NCBI RefSeq assembly: GCF_932526225.1
Contig: NC_064038.1
Span: 498,001-562,000 of the forward strand
DNA from: Nematostella vectensis
Lineage: Eukaryota; Cnidaria; Anthozoa; Actiniaria; Edwardsiidae
Length of the DNA: 64,000 nt
Direction: 5' to 3'
The notes below the pieces were generated by a model that saw only the letters and a list, made by a program, of their open reading frames with translations, was not told the origin of the DNA and searched no databases. Positions within the stretch are counted from its first letter, which is position 1. Each line of letters opens with the position of its first letter. Both the position numbers and the translations under genes were made by a program. Of this stretch, positions 32,843-45,610 are shown piece after piece.

Positions 32843-34850
32843 AACCTACAATAATCACTGACTCCAGACATGCGCAGTACTATGTTGCTGCCCCTTTAAA
32901 GTAAAATACAGCTTTACTTAGTCAGCGTAGACAAAATTGCGGATTTTGTCAATATTCTAATATGAAGATGTCAATATTCTCCCCCATTACGTCTTTATTT
33001 CTATTTATTTTATGCTTTTCGCATGATACCAAAACAGCGTCTTTTTTCTTCGCTAATTTGATGTCATGTACACAATAAAAGAGAAGCGCCCGTGCGCATG
33101 GCGAGTCCCCAAGGGACCCAAGACGCCCAAATAGACCTCTATATTTTGTCATCCACAATCTCGGCGAGCTGTGCGTGGCGTAACCGTATTACAGGCCTGG
33201 GATCCTGGTTATTGTCCTCCCCATTAATGCGCGGGTTGGGATAACCTTGCAAGAGTGTTGTACAGCATATTCGCTCGGAAATATCGGTGCTTGGGGCCTT
33301 CGGGTTCTTTACAGCCTTCCGTAAAAGCCTTGTGCTGCCATACCGATTGGGTAATCCGTATGTATGGTTTCCGTTTTGTTCTTCAGACCGGGTTCGATCC
33401 CAGGCCAATGGGCTTTGTTTTTTAATTTGTTTTGTTTTTCTTTGCGCTGGACCCCCTTAATCCTGATAGGTTTTGCGCAAAAATAATAAAAAAAGTGAGT
33501 TTGCAAAATAAGCTTGCTAGATTTATTGATTATATGTATTCAATTTGTTCCTAGGAAGTTAACAAAAAACACAAAGCAAAGAGTTTGAGGAAGTAAACAA
33601 GTATGTGAACTTTAATGTTCTATTTGAAGGGGTGCATTTTGTACAGGGAAGCATACATAGAATGCTTAACTGGTGGAGAGGGAAGAGGTAAAAGTTTATT
33701 GAGCAAAATTTCAACAATAGCAGGGGGAAGAGAGGGGCACTCTCTTCATACAATATTGCAGTTGTTACCTATTATTAAATAAGTTTGTAACATGTCTTTG
33801 TTTATTAAGCAATGTATATTTCTGAGACAAGCAAACTCAAGTAAGGCTGTTGAAATAACAGGTGAGTGTTAAAAGAAAAACAATTATCTGATTAGAAAAC
33901 TACTGTAGATTCCTTTGCACCAAAATAAGAACAAACTTCATTTCGTTTGTTATTTTTGAGGAACGAGATGAGCTCTACAAGCCAAGAAGAAATATGTATT
34001 GCTCATCTAAATTATACAAGTAAATGATAATATTAAAAAAGAATTACTGTAAGTAATTAGAGTGGTTTTCATTAACTCGTGAAACAAGGTGTGATAGTTA
34101 AACAGTAATAGTTAGTACAACACAAAAAAGAACAATAGAATCAGATCACAACAAAGTGTAATACGCTAAAGCGTAGTTCACGGGTTAATGAAGGTTTTGA
34201 CATTTCAACCTTACATCCACATGAAGGTAATGCCTAATATCGAGTGCCCTACAGTAAGTGTTTTGCAGTCAAGTTGTTTTCTTTTAGTAGGTAGAAAACA
34301 TATTCTAAATAATAGTAATCATAGCTATGGTCACCACTTACACATATAGAACTTGTAATGAAAAGAAGGAAAAAATATATATATATATGCAGTCAAACAA
34401 CAGAATTGCATGATAACCTTGAATATATTGAATAAAGGACTGCAAAAAAACATCTTTTGTACTAGTTGCTTGAATTGACCCTTGGCTATTTTTAGCTGAA
34501 TTCCCATCCCCCTCTAAAAAAGAAAATAATAATAATAATAATAGAACAAAACTAAAAAGAAAACAAACACAACAGAGACCCCCACCAACAATTTTGATTT
34601 TTTTTACTTTCCTTTAAAAGGGGAGTGTCATGGTTAAGAGATTTGCAATAGCTCTAGAGCCCTGACACAATGAACTTCAGTGAAATTCTAATACTGACTT
34701 ATGAGCTTTTGGTACATGTGGGAGACTTTAAACAAAACAAAAAAAATGACCACAAACTGTCAATTAACATAGTTTTCAATATAATATTGCATATTATTTA
34801 GTAAGGTATTCACAGCTTTTAAAAAGTTCAACTGTTTGTTGACACTTAAA
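32843..34850 (+). repeat. Array unit 14 (2008 bp), recombinant
   Basis: Chimeric unit. Its left part (to at least 33143) matches unit 17: CTTTTCGCATG, AGAGAAGCGCCC, AAGACGCCC and CTATATTTTG. Its right part (from at most 33417) matches unit 11: GGGCTTTGTTTTTTAA, GAGCAAAATTTC and GTTAGTACAACAC. It is the junction of the 12.77 kb duplication. Confidence 0.95.
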
Positions 34851-36851
34851 AGCCTACAATAATCACTGACTCCAGACATGCGCAGTACTATGTTGCTGCC
34901 CCTTTAAAGTAAAATACAGCTTTACTTAGTCAGCGTAGACAAAATTGCGGATTTTGTCAATATTCTAATATGAAGATGTCAATATTCTCCCCCATTACGT
35001 CTTTATTTCTATTTATTTTATGATTTTCACATGATACCAAAACAGCGTCTTTTTTCTTCGCTAATTTGATGTCATGTACAAAATAAAAGAGATGCGCCCG
35101 TGCGCATGGCGAGTCCCCAAGGGACCCAATACGCCCAAATAGACCTCTATTTTTTGTCATCCACAATCTCGGCGAGCTGTGCGTGGCGTAACCGTATTAC
35201 AGGCCTGGGATCCTGGTTATTGTCCTCCCCATTAATGCGCGGGTTGGGATAACCTTGCAAGAGTGTTGTACAGCATATTCGCTCGGAAATATCGGTGCTT
35301 GGGGCCTTCGGGTTCTTTACAGCCTTCCGTAAAAGCCTTGTGCTGCCATACCGATTGGGTAATCCGTATGTATGGTTTCCGTTTTGTTCTTCAGACCGGG
35401 TTCGATCCCAGGCCAATGGGCTTTTTTTTTTAATTTGTTTTTTTTTTCTTTGCGCTGGACCCCCTTAATCCTGATAGGTTTTGCGCAAAAATAATAAAAA
35501 AAAGTGAGTTTGCAAAATAAGCTTGCTAGATTTATTGATTATATGTATTCAATTTGTTCCTAGGAAGTTAACAAAAGACACAAAGCAAAGAGTTTGAGGA
35601 AGTAAACAAGTATGTGAACTTTAATGTTCTATTTGAAGGGGTGCATTTTGTAAAGGGAAGCATACATAGAATGCTTAACTGGTGGAGAGGGAAGAGGTAA
35701 AAGTTTATTGAGCATAATTTCAACAATAGCAAGGGGAAAAGAGGGGCACTCTCTTCATACAATATTGCAGTTGTTACCTATTATTAAATAAGTTTGTAAC
35801 ATGTCTTTGTTTATTAAGCAAGGTCTATTTCTGAGACAAGCAAACTCAAGTAAGGCTGTTGAAATAACAGGTGAGTGTTAAAAGAAAAACAATTATCTGA
35901 TTAGAAAACTACTGTAGATTTCTTTGCACCAAAATAAGAACAAACTTCATTTTGTTTGTTATTTATGAGGAACGAGATGAGCTCTACAAAGCCATAAAGA
36001 AATATGTATTGCTCATCTAAATTATACAAGTAAATAATAATATTAAAAAAGAACTGCTGTAAGTAATTAGAGTTGTGTTCATTAACCCGTGAAACAAAGT
36101 GTGATAGTTAAACGGTAATAGTTAGTAAAACACAAAAAAGTACAATAGAATCAGATCACCACAAAGTGTAATACGCTAAAGCGTAGTTCACGGGTTAATG
36201 AAGGTTTTGACATTTCAACCTTACATCCACATGAAAGTAATGCCTAATATCGAGTGCCCTACAGTAAGTGTTTTGCAGTCAAGTTGTTTTCTTTTAGTAG
36301 GTAAAAAAATATTCTAAATAATAGTAATCATAGCTATGGTCACCACTTACACATACAGAACTTGTAATGAAAAGAAAGAAAGAAAATGTATATATATGCA
36401 GTCAAACAACAGAATTGCATGATAACCTTGAATATATTGAATAAAGGACTGCAAAAAAACATCTTTTGTACTAGTTGCTCGAATTGACCCTTGGCTATTT
36501 TTAGCTGAATTCCCATCCCCCTCTAAAAAAAAAAATAATAATAGAACAAAACTAAAAAGAAAACAAACACAACAGAGACCCCCACCAACAATTTTGATTT
36601 TTTTTTACTTTCCTTTAAAAGGGGAGTGTCATGGTTAAGAGATTTGCAATAGCTCTAGAGCCCTGACACAATGAACTTCAGTGAAATTCTAATACTGACT
36701 TATGAGCTTTTGGTACATGTGGGAGACTTTAAACAAAACAAAAGAAATGACCACAAACTGTCAATTAACATAGTTTTCAATATAATATTGCATATTATTT
36801 AATAAGGTATTCACAGCTTTTAAAAAGTTCAACTGTTTGTTGACACTTAAA
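34851..36851 (+). repeat. Array unit 15 (2001 bp)
   Basis: Duplicate of unit 12, with the same GAAAGAAAGAAAATGTATAT and GAACTGCTG markers. It is shorter mainly because the AAT tract near 36533-36543 is contracted. Confidence 0.95.
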
Positions 36852-38053
36852 AGCCTACAATAATCACTGACTCCAGACATGCGCAGTACTATGTTGCTGC
36901 CCCTTTAAAGTAAAATACAGCTTTACTTAGTCAGCGTAGACAAAATTGCGGATTTTGTCAATATTCTAATATGAAGATGTCAATATTCTTCCCCATTACG
37001 TCTTTATTTCTATTTATTTTATGATTTTCACATGATACCAAAACAGCGTCTTTTTTCTTCGCTAATTTGATGTCATGTACAAAATAAAAGAGATGCGCCC
37101 GTGCGTATGGCGAGTCCCCAAGGGACCCAATACGCCTAAATAGACCTCTATTTTTTGTCATCCACAATCTCGGCGAGCTGTGCGTGGCGTAACCGTATTA
37201 CAGGCCTGGGATCCTGGTTATTGTCCTCCCCATTAATGCGCGGGTTGGGATAACCTTGCAAGAGTGTTGTACAGCATATTCGCTCGGAAATATCGGTGCT
37301 TGGGGCCTTCGGGTTCTTTACAGCCTTCCGTAAAAGCCTTGTGCTGCCATACCGATTGGGTAATCCGTATGTATGGTTTCCGTTTTGTTCTTCAGACCGG
37401 GTTCGATCCCAGGCCAATGGGCTTTTTTTTTTAATTTGTTTTTTTTTTCTTTGCGCTGGACCCCCTTAATCCTGATAGGTTTTGCGCAAAAATAATAAAA
37501 AAAGTGAGTTTGCAAAATAAGCTTGCTAGATTTATTGATTATATGTATTCAATTTGTTCCTAGGAAGTTAACAAAAAACACAAAGCAAAGAGTTTGAGGA
37601 AGTAAACAAGTATGTGAACTTTAATGTTCTATTTGAAGGGGTGCATTTTGTACAGGGAAGCATACATAGAATGCTTAACTGGTGGAGAGGGAAGAGGTAA
37701 AAGTTTATTGAGCATAATTTCAACAATAGCAGGGGGAAGAGAGGGGCACTCTCTTCATACAATATTGCAGTGTTGTTACCTATTATTAAATAAGTTTGTA
37801 ACATGTCTTTGTTTATTAAGCAAGGTCTATTTCTGAGACAAGCAAACTCAAGTAAGGCTGTTGAAATAACAGGTGAGTGTTAAAAGAAAAACAATTATCT
37901 GATTAGAAAACTACTGTAGATTCCTTTGCACCAAAATAAGAACAAACTTCATTTTGTTTGTTATTTATGAGGAACGAGATGAGCTCTACAAAGCCATAAA
38001 GAAATATGTATTGCTCATCTAAATTATACAAGTAAATAATAATATTAAAAAAG
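36852..38053 (+). repeat. Array unit 16, part 5' of retrotransposon
   Basis: Duplicate of the 5' part of unit 13, with the same GT insertion near 37771. It ends with the left target duplication AAAAG (38049-38053). Confidence 0.95.
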
Positions 38054-38447
38054 TGTTGTCGCCATTATCCGGGCTCCCTGCGTTAGAGGCCTGGTTCCGA
38101 GCTTTGCGCGGTCGCATAGCCTCGTGAAAAAACGTTTTCAGTTCGTCGAGAATTTCCTGGAGTTTTTTATTGGCGTTTTTTGACCTGAATCTAATGAATA
38201 CTGTATGGATTTGTTTTTGGATGGATTCCGCACCCGTGTAAGTATCATGCGTTTGTATAATTAGCGGAAATTGCCATAATTTTCATCTTCAGTATTTGTT
38301 TATTTCAGCGAATCTCGTGGTAATTCGTGATAATTTTGAAGTTGAAACTCGTGTAGAACTTTACCCGTGAATATCGACAAGTGGAAAATAAAAGTTGTGT
38401 TCATATCCAGAAGCATCTCATCTATCTGACCTATCTGAATTACAACA
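38054..38447 (+). repeat. 5' LTR, BEL/Pao copy 2
   Basis: 394 bp, TGTTG...CAACA. One difference from the copy 1 LTRs was found, A to C at 38174. Confidence 0.95.
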
Positions 38448-38466
38448 TCATTCGACGGAAGAGTAA

Positions 38467-41400
38467 ATGAACACTGAGGATTATTATCTTGGAAACATGA
38501 GTGAAAACGAAGCTAGTAGTGAAGTCGAACGAATAGAAAGCAAGAAAAGGTCCCTAGGAGGCTACCTAGGGCGCGTGAGTATTCACATGAAAGAGCTCAA
38601 AACTTGTCTTGATGATCCCTCTAGAGCCAATGAAATACAGACAGCCTTGAATGAATTACAGTCGGCTTTGAATAACTATGAGGACTGCTATCAGTCGTAC
38701 ATTTTGGAAGAATTGGCAACCGATGAATTCAACAGAGTGAAAGAGAAATTTGAAGAAACTCGTAATGAGTGTGAAACTACTACCAAATTGGCAAATGAAC
38801 GTTTGAAGAAAGGAAAGTCAAACTCAACTAAGTCAAGGCTGTCTAGTAGGTCTAGGAAATTAAGAGAGAAAATAGAAATGAAAAAGCTTCTTTTGCAACA
38901 AGAAGAAGAGATAGCTCAGCATCGAATGGATCTGGAACGTAAGAAAATAGAATTGGAATATGAACAGAAAGCGAGAGCATGTAAGCTCAAGTTCCAGGTT
39001 CAAATCGCAGAAAAGGAAGCTGAGTTATTAGAAGAGAGAGGGAGTGAGTCTGATAGTTGTGTGTCAGAAGAGTATAAAGGGGATGTAGGGGTCATGCCAC
39101 CCATGTCTCAAGAGGCAAAGCTAATGAAATGGACCGAGCAATGTGACCCCATTCCTGATAATCCTAGACCAGACACACCTAAGCTAATGGAGGGCCCTTC
39201 CCATCCTAAAGACCCCATTCCTGAGAGAAAACCCCAGATTAACGACCAAGAAGCCCCCACTAGTAGTTATAGGAAAACCCCGTTTGGTTTTCTTCCCGTG
39301 AACAGTACTGATATCATGTTAAAGCTGACCATGCTCCAAGCCATGCAACCTGTTAAGTTCTCTGGGAATCCAAGTGACTTTCCTAATTTTAGGAAGAGAT
39401 TGAGAGATAATTTAGAAGATGAAATTTTAAGTGATTCACAAAAGGTTGAATTCCTACCGAAGTTCCTCTCGGGGGAGGCTTTTGAAGTTGTGGAAAGGGT
39501 TTCCGGTTGCAGCTATTCAGTGATAGTTGATATTTTGGAAGACCGATATGGGCAGCCAGCGACCGTCGCTGCTTCTTGTATTGACAATTTGACCAGAGGC
39601 CCAAGATTGAACAATCATGATTATAAGGGACTGAGGGATTTTGCAGAGCAACTTGAATCAGCCTCAAAGAAACTTGTTGGGGAATATGCTATTGAAGCCA
39701 GTACCATCTCAAACATGAAACAGATAGTTAGAAGGCTTCCCCAGTATTTAGTAAATAAATGGGGTGATGTATCCTACAAGATAAGAGAAAAGGGGGGTAT
39801 CCCTAAGATTTCAGATTTGGCAGATTATGTGAAGAGGCAAGCAGCCATAAAGAATGACCCAGGTTTTGTTAACCTAAGCATGAGTGAGAACAAGGGTGGT
39901 GGTGATAAAAGACCCGAGCAGGGTGGGAAAGGCAAGAACTACCAGAAACAGACTTCTGTCTTTAAAACAGACATGGAAGGTTCACCCCCTGAAACTACTA
40001 TGGGTAAACAAGCCCCAATTAAGACCTGTCCTTGCTGTCAAGGAGAACATAGGCTTTCAGACTGTGCAAATTTCAAGGGAAGGGACTTACCCGGCCGTTG
40101 GCGACTGGTAAAGGAGAAGAGATTGTGTCATATATGCCTTAGGCCAGGACATATGAGGGACAGATGCCATACAACCACTTTTTGTAACTGCAAAAGTGAG
40201 CGAAAACACCACACCTTGTTACATAACCCCCCTAGAGCTAAAGATGACCCTCCCAAAGAACTTAACTCGAGCGCAGGGGAGGGGACGACCGAGGGACCCC
40301 CTAGAAGAGACCATGCTCAGGGCACCCGGGGTGGGGAGCCACACAGGCAAACCGAGCAATACGCGACATTTTCTGAAAGAGCCACGGGGACGGTGTTACT
40401 ACATGTTGTACCAGTTAAATTGATTGCCCCAAATGGGAACTCTCTGACAACGTATGGGCTACTGGATAATGGCTCAAGAGGAACTATGATAAGCTCGGAG
40501 GTTTCAGCGAAACTCGAACTTAAAGGTCATACTGAGGAAATATCCATCACCACCATGATGGGAAGTAGTAAGGAACAGATAGAGGTTGTGGAGTTTGAAC
40601 TGCAACACGCAAGTGGTGAAGGGGATAGAATTCCCGTAACTGAGGGTTTGGTAACGAAGAAATTCAATGTCAACGAAAAGTGTCTTCCTAAAGATATTGA
40701 CAGAGAGGCACACCCGCATCTGAGGGATATTGAGATTCCCTCGGTAGACATGCCTAAGGTTTCGGTTCTGATAGGAAAGGACGTTGGCTATGCGCATGAG
40801 GTGTTTGAAGTGCGTAGACCAGCGACGAAAGCCAGTGATTTGAAGGCTTTGAGAGGTCCTCTTGGATGGGTAATTACAGGAACCCTTCAAGGGGAGACCT
40901 CATGCAAGGAAGTAAACCTGAACTTTGCTGATTATAAGAAAGAACTTCAGCATCAGATTGAGCTGTTCTGGGATTTGGAGAGTTTCGGTACAAAGAGTGT
41001 TGGGACGGACAAGGGATCCCCAAGTTTTATATCGCACCATCTGTCCAGGGAAGACAGGAAGGCTATCGATAAGTTGGAGAAGACCATTACTAAGCGTGAT
41101 GGTCACTATGAAACAGGCCTCCTGTGGCGGGATGATGATGTGACCCTACCTAATAACCGGAATGAAGCCGATAAAAGACTGAATAGTCTGAAGCGTAAGT
41201 TTTCACGAGAGCCTGGATTGGAGGAGAAGTATCGAGCAGCCATGGAGAAGTATATCACTAAAGGGCATGCACGCAAACTCAGCCCAGAAGAAGCACAAGA
41301 GACTGGACCGAGAACTTGGTACTTACCTCATTTTGCAGTGACGAATATCAACAAACCTGGTAAGCTGAGGATAATTTTTGATGCTGCATCAGAGTACCAA

Positions 41401-44331
41401 GGTACTTCGTTGAATAAGAACTTGTTACATGGACCTGATTGTACAAACAGCCTGGCTGGGGTGCTCCTACGGTTCAGGGAGGACAATGTTGCATTGGTAG
41501 CTGATATAGAAGGTATGTTCCTTCAGGTCGGAGTTAGAGAAGAAGACCAAGATTCTCTGCGATTTCTTTGGTGGGACAAAAGCTCTGATGACCCTCCAGA
41601 AGAATATGCCATGAACGTGCATGTCTTTGGGGCAACCGACTCGCCTTGTGCAGCCAACTGGACACTCAAGAAAACTACAACTGACAATGCTGGTGACTTT
41701 GGAGATACCACCATCGAAACTGTCCTGCATAATTTTTATGTGGATGATGTACTAAAAAGCGTAGACACGAGTGCGAGTGCAGTCACGCTTGCGAACGAGT
41801 TAACCGAACTTTGTGGTAGAGGAGGGTTCAACCTCACAAAGTTTATGAGTAACAGTAGGGAGGTCCTTGCTGAAGTGCCTATCGAGAAGAGGGCAGCACC
41901 AACGCTTGATTTAGATCTTGATGAACTCCCAGTCGAGCGGGCACTTGGAGTTAGATGGAACGTGGAGACAGACACCTTCGGGTTCAAGGTGAGCAACACT
42001 GAGAAGGCTGATACTATGAGAGGAGTACTATCGACAATCAGCTCTGTCTTTGACCCTTTGAACTTTGCTGCACCAGTGATAATGCGTGGCAAGCAGATCA
42101 TGCAAGCCCTATGGAGGCGGAAGGCACCATGGGACGAGCCGCTCAGTGGAGACATTCTGCGTCAGTGGCAGACATGGAAAAGGGAACTTGTACGGCTTGA
42201 AGATTTGTCCATCCCCCGATGCTACTTCAGCAGGCCAGACCATGAAGGTGTTGGACTACAACTCCATCACTTTAGTGATGCCTCGGAGGCAGGATACGGG
42301 TCAGTAAGCTACTTACGAATCGAGTACCCGGACGGAATGGTGGAGTGTGCTTTCGTCGCCGGAAAGTCAAGGAATGCACCTATTAAAGGCTCAACCATCC
42401 CAAGGCTGGAGCTACAAGGAGCCCTACTGGCAACACGGGTGGACCAAGCAGTTCGCCGAGAACTGGACCTGAAGCCTGACAGAGTCGTGTTTTGGACTGA
42501 TTCGATGATAACACTTAACTATATCAATAATGAAACCCGCAGATTCCAGACGTATGTAGCCAACAGGGTTACAGAGATTCGCGAAGCGACTAATCCTGAC
42601 CAATGGCGACACTGTCCGGGAAAACTAAATCCTTCCGACGAAGTAAGTCGAGGTCTAACCATAGATGAGTTTCTCCGGGATGAGCGATGGCTTAATGGTC
42701 CGAGTTTCTTGAGAGAGTCAGAAGATCAATGGCCAGATAATAAATTTGATGCCCTGTCTGAAGAAAGTCTGGAGATAAAGAAAGAAGTGTTCTTCACTGA
42801 CCTGGAGCCAGGAGATGGCCTGGAAAAGCTTCTAACCGACACTTCTGATTGGATGAAGACCATTCGAAAGGTTGCGTGGGTAATGAAGTTTGTGGAGTGG
42901 TTGAAGACAAGAAAGCATGCAAAGCCTACTGAAAAGACACCTGGAGAGTCAGAGAACAAGCTAAGTCCAGACGACATAGAACGCGCCAAGCGACGAATAG
43001 CTGTACTAGTACAGCGGGAAAGTTTCCCTGAAGAAGTGAAGGCTCTGAAGGCAGGAAAGGAGGTGAATGTTGCTAGTGCTATCTTGAAGCTTAAGCCGGT
43101 CATGAAAGGCGATGAAGTTATGAGAGTTGGAGGAAGGATCTCGATGGCACCGATGAGTGATGATGCCAAGAATCCCATGATATTGCCGAAACAGAGTCAT
43201 ATCACTACTATCTTGATCCGCCACCTACACGAAAGCAACGGTCATTGTGGCGTGGAACAAGTACTATCCCTGCTGAGAGAGCAGTTTTGGATTGTGAAAG
43301 CGAGAGTGGCCATCAAGGCTGTTCTTGGAAGATGCATTCATTGTCGCAAGCAAAGAAGAACTACTTTGAAGCAAGAGATGGGAGATCTACCTAGAATTCG
43401 GATGATCCCTTACGAGCCACCCTTTACGTATACAGGTATTGACTATTTTGGACCGCTATATGTTAAGCGGGGAAGAGGAAGAGTGACTGAGAAGCGCTGG
43501 GGAGCTATCTTTGTTTGCATGAACTCCCGAGCAGTTCATCTCGAGTTAGCTAAGTCGCTAGAGACGGATGATTTCATACTCGCTCTGATGAGGTTCCTGA
43601 ATCGCAGGGGCCATGTTGTGGAACTGTGGTCGGATAACGGGTCCAATTTTGTGGGAGCTGATCGGGAGATACGTGAACATCTGGAAGGAATGGATCATGA
43701 CAAGATCGGACGTGAGTGTTCTGCGAAAGGATGCAAGTGGATCTTTAATCCACCTGGAGCCACCCACATGTCAGGCGTGTGAGAGAGGATGGTGAGAGTC
43801 GTCAAGCGAAGTCTGAAGGCGATCCTGGGGAAGAACCCCCTCAACGATGAAGTGCTGACCACCGTGTTTACTGAGGCAGAACGTATCGCGAATTCAAGAC
43901 CGCTAACCCGGAATCCAGAGAATCCTGATGATGAGGATCCTCTTACGCCCAATCACTTTCTGAACGTGCGACCTACGATGAATCTTCCTACGGATACGGA
44001 TGAACGGGCAGATAAGTACAGTCGGAAGCGGTGGAGACAAGCGCAATTACTTGCTAACCACTACTGGCGTCGCTGGTTGAAAGAGTACATTCCTTCCTTG
44101 CAAGTTCGAAGCAAGTGGAACAGGAAACAGCGAAACCTACACGTCGGAGATATAGTGCTCGTTGCGGACGACAACGTTGGACGAAACAACTGGCCTCTTG
44201 CGCGCGTGATTAATGTGTTTCCTGGCGTGGATGGATTGGTAAGGAGTGCAGAGGTGCGCGGTAAAGGGACGACCTACAAGCGCCCGGTAACCAAGTTGTG
44301 TCTGCTGGAAGCCGAGGATGAGGATGTCTAG
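38467..44331 (+). pseudogene. BEL/Pao Gag-Pol, premature stop in integrase
   Basis: Same polyprotein as at 25701-31565, with all domains recognisable. A TGG-to-TGA change puts a stop at 43780-43782 (codon 1772). The product would end one residue before E1773, the third acid of the integrase D-D-E triad, and would lose the DUF5641-like C-terminus. An in-frame ATG at 43789 reopens the last 180 codons, but nothing suggests that this part is made separately. It also has R833L in the region linking protease and RT. Gag, protease, RT and RNase H are otherwise open, so the truncated protein could still be made; integration would need an integrase from another copy. Confidence 0.93.
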
Positions 44332-44443
44332 ATACGGATCGGATTGGAGACTCAAGGGACAGACGTAGATAGTGTAATATAGAACGGACATTAGCGTTAT
44401 GACAATACGTTTATAGTTATGAACCTCCTCCGCAGGAGTTCAT

Positions 44444-44454
44444 GGGGGGCGGGA
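44444..44454 (+). promoter_or_regulatory. Polypurine tract, copy 2
   Basis: GGGGGGCGGGA, the same as in copy 1, directly before the 3' LTR. The inverted repeat just upstream is also kept. Confidence 0.8.
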
Positions 44455-44848
44455 TGTTGTCGCCATTATCCGGGCTCCCTGCGTTAGAGGCCTTGTTCCG
44501 AGCTTTGCGCGGTCGCATAGCCTCGTGAAAAAACGTTTTCAGTTCGTCGAGAATTTCCTGGAGTTTTTTATTGGAGTTTTTTGACCTGAATCTAATGAAT
44601 ACTGTATGGATTTGTTTTTGGATGGATTCCGCACCCGTGTAAGTATCATGCGTTTGTATAATTAGCGGAAATTGCCATAATTTTCATCTTCAATATTTGT
44701 TTATTTCAGCGAATCTCGTGGTAATTCGTGATAATTTTGAAGTTGAAACTCGTGTAGAACTTTACCCGTGAATATCGACAAGTGGAAAATAAAAGTTGTG
44801 TTCATATCCAGAAGCATCTCATCTATCTGACCTATCTGAATTACAACA
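44455..44848 (+). repeat. 3' LTR, BEL/Pao copy 2
   Basis: 394 bp. Two private changes relative to copy 1: G to T at 44494 and G to A at 44693. Confidence 0.95.
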
Positions 44849-45610
44849 AAAAGAACTACTGTAGTTAAACAGTAATAGTTAGTAAAACACAAAAAAAGTA
44901 CAATAGAATCAGATCACCACAAAGTGTAATACGCTAAAGCGTAGTTCACGGGTTAATGAAGGTTTTGACATTTCAACCTTACGTCCACATGAAAGTAATG
45001 CCTAATATCGAGTGCCCTACAGTAAGTGTTTTGCAGTCAAGTTGTTTTCTGTTAGTAGGTAAAAAAATATTCTAAATAATAGTAATCATAGCTATGGTCA
45101 CCACTTACACATATAGAACTTGTAATGAAAAGAAAGAAAAAAAAATATATGCAGTCAAACAACAGAATTGCATGATAACCTTGAATATATTAAATAAAGG
45201 ACTGCAAAAAAACATCTTTTGTACTAGTTGCTTGAATTGACCCTTGGCTATTTTTAGCTGAATTCCCATCCCCCTCTAAAAAAGAAAATAATAATAATAA
45301 TAGAACAAAACTAAAAAGAAAACCAACATAACAGAGACCCCCACCAACAATTTTGATTTTTTTTTACTTTCCTTTAAAAGGGGAGTGTCATGGTTAAGAG
45401 ATTTGCAATAGCTCTAGAGCCCTGACACAATGAACTTCAGTGAAATTCTAATACTGACTTATGAGCTTTTGGTACATGTGGGAGACTTTAAACAAAACAA
45501 AAAAAATGACCACAAACTGTCAATTAACATAGTTTTCAATATAATATTGCATATTATTTAATAAGGTATTCACAGCTTTTAAAAAGTTCAACTGTTTGTT
45601 GAAACTTAAA
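44849..45610 (+). repeat. Array unit 16, part 3' of retrotransposon
   Basis: Begins with AAAAG (44849-44853) and has the same 45 bp deletion and the same derived variants as 32083-32842. It has an extra A in the A-run near 44890 and ACGTCC near 44982. Confidence 0.95.

Larger units (their letters stand above)
38054..44848 (+). mobile_element. BEL/Pao LTR retrotransposon, copy 2, one nonsense mutation
   Basis: Same length as copy 1 (6795 bp) at a constant offset of 12766 bp, with no indels seen between them. The differences found are: an LTR base at 38174 (5' LTR), 44494 and 44693 (3' LTR); R833L; W1772 to stop; position 1939 (Arg here, Cys in copy 1); and one base near 44399. It is flanked by the same AAAAG and the same 45 bp flank deletion as copy 1. 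It is therefore a duplicate of copy 1's locus rather than a new insertion. I did not align every base, so a few more silent differences may exist. Confidence 0.95.

Noticed and set aside
38054-44848. Independent second insertion of the retrotransposon
   Set aside because: Same insertion base, same target duplication, same 45 bp flank deletion and same neighbouring-unit order as copy 1; duplication of the locus is simpler.
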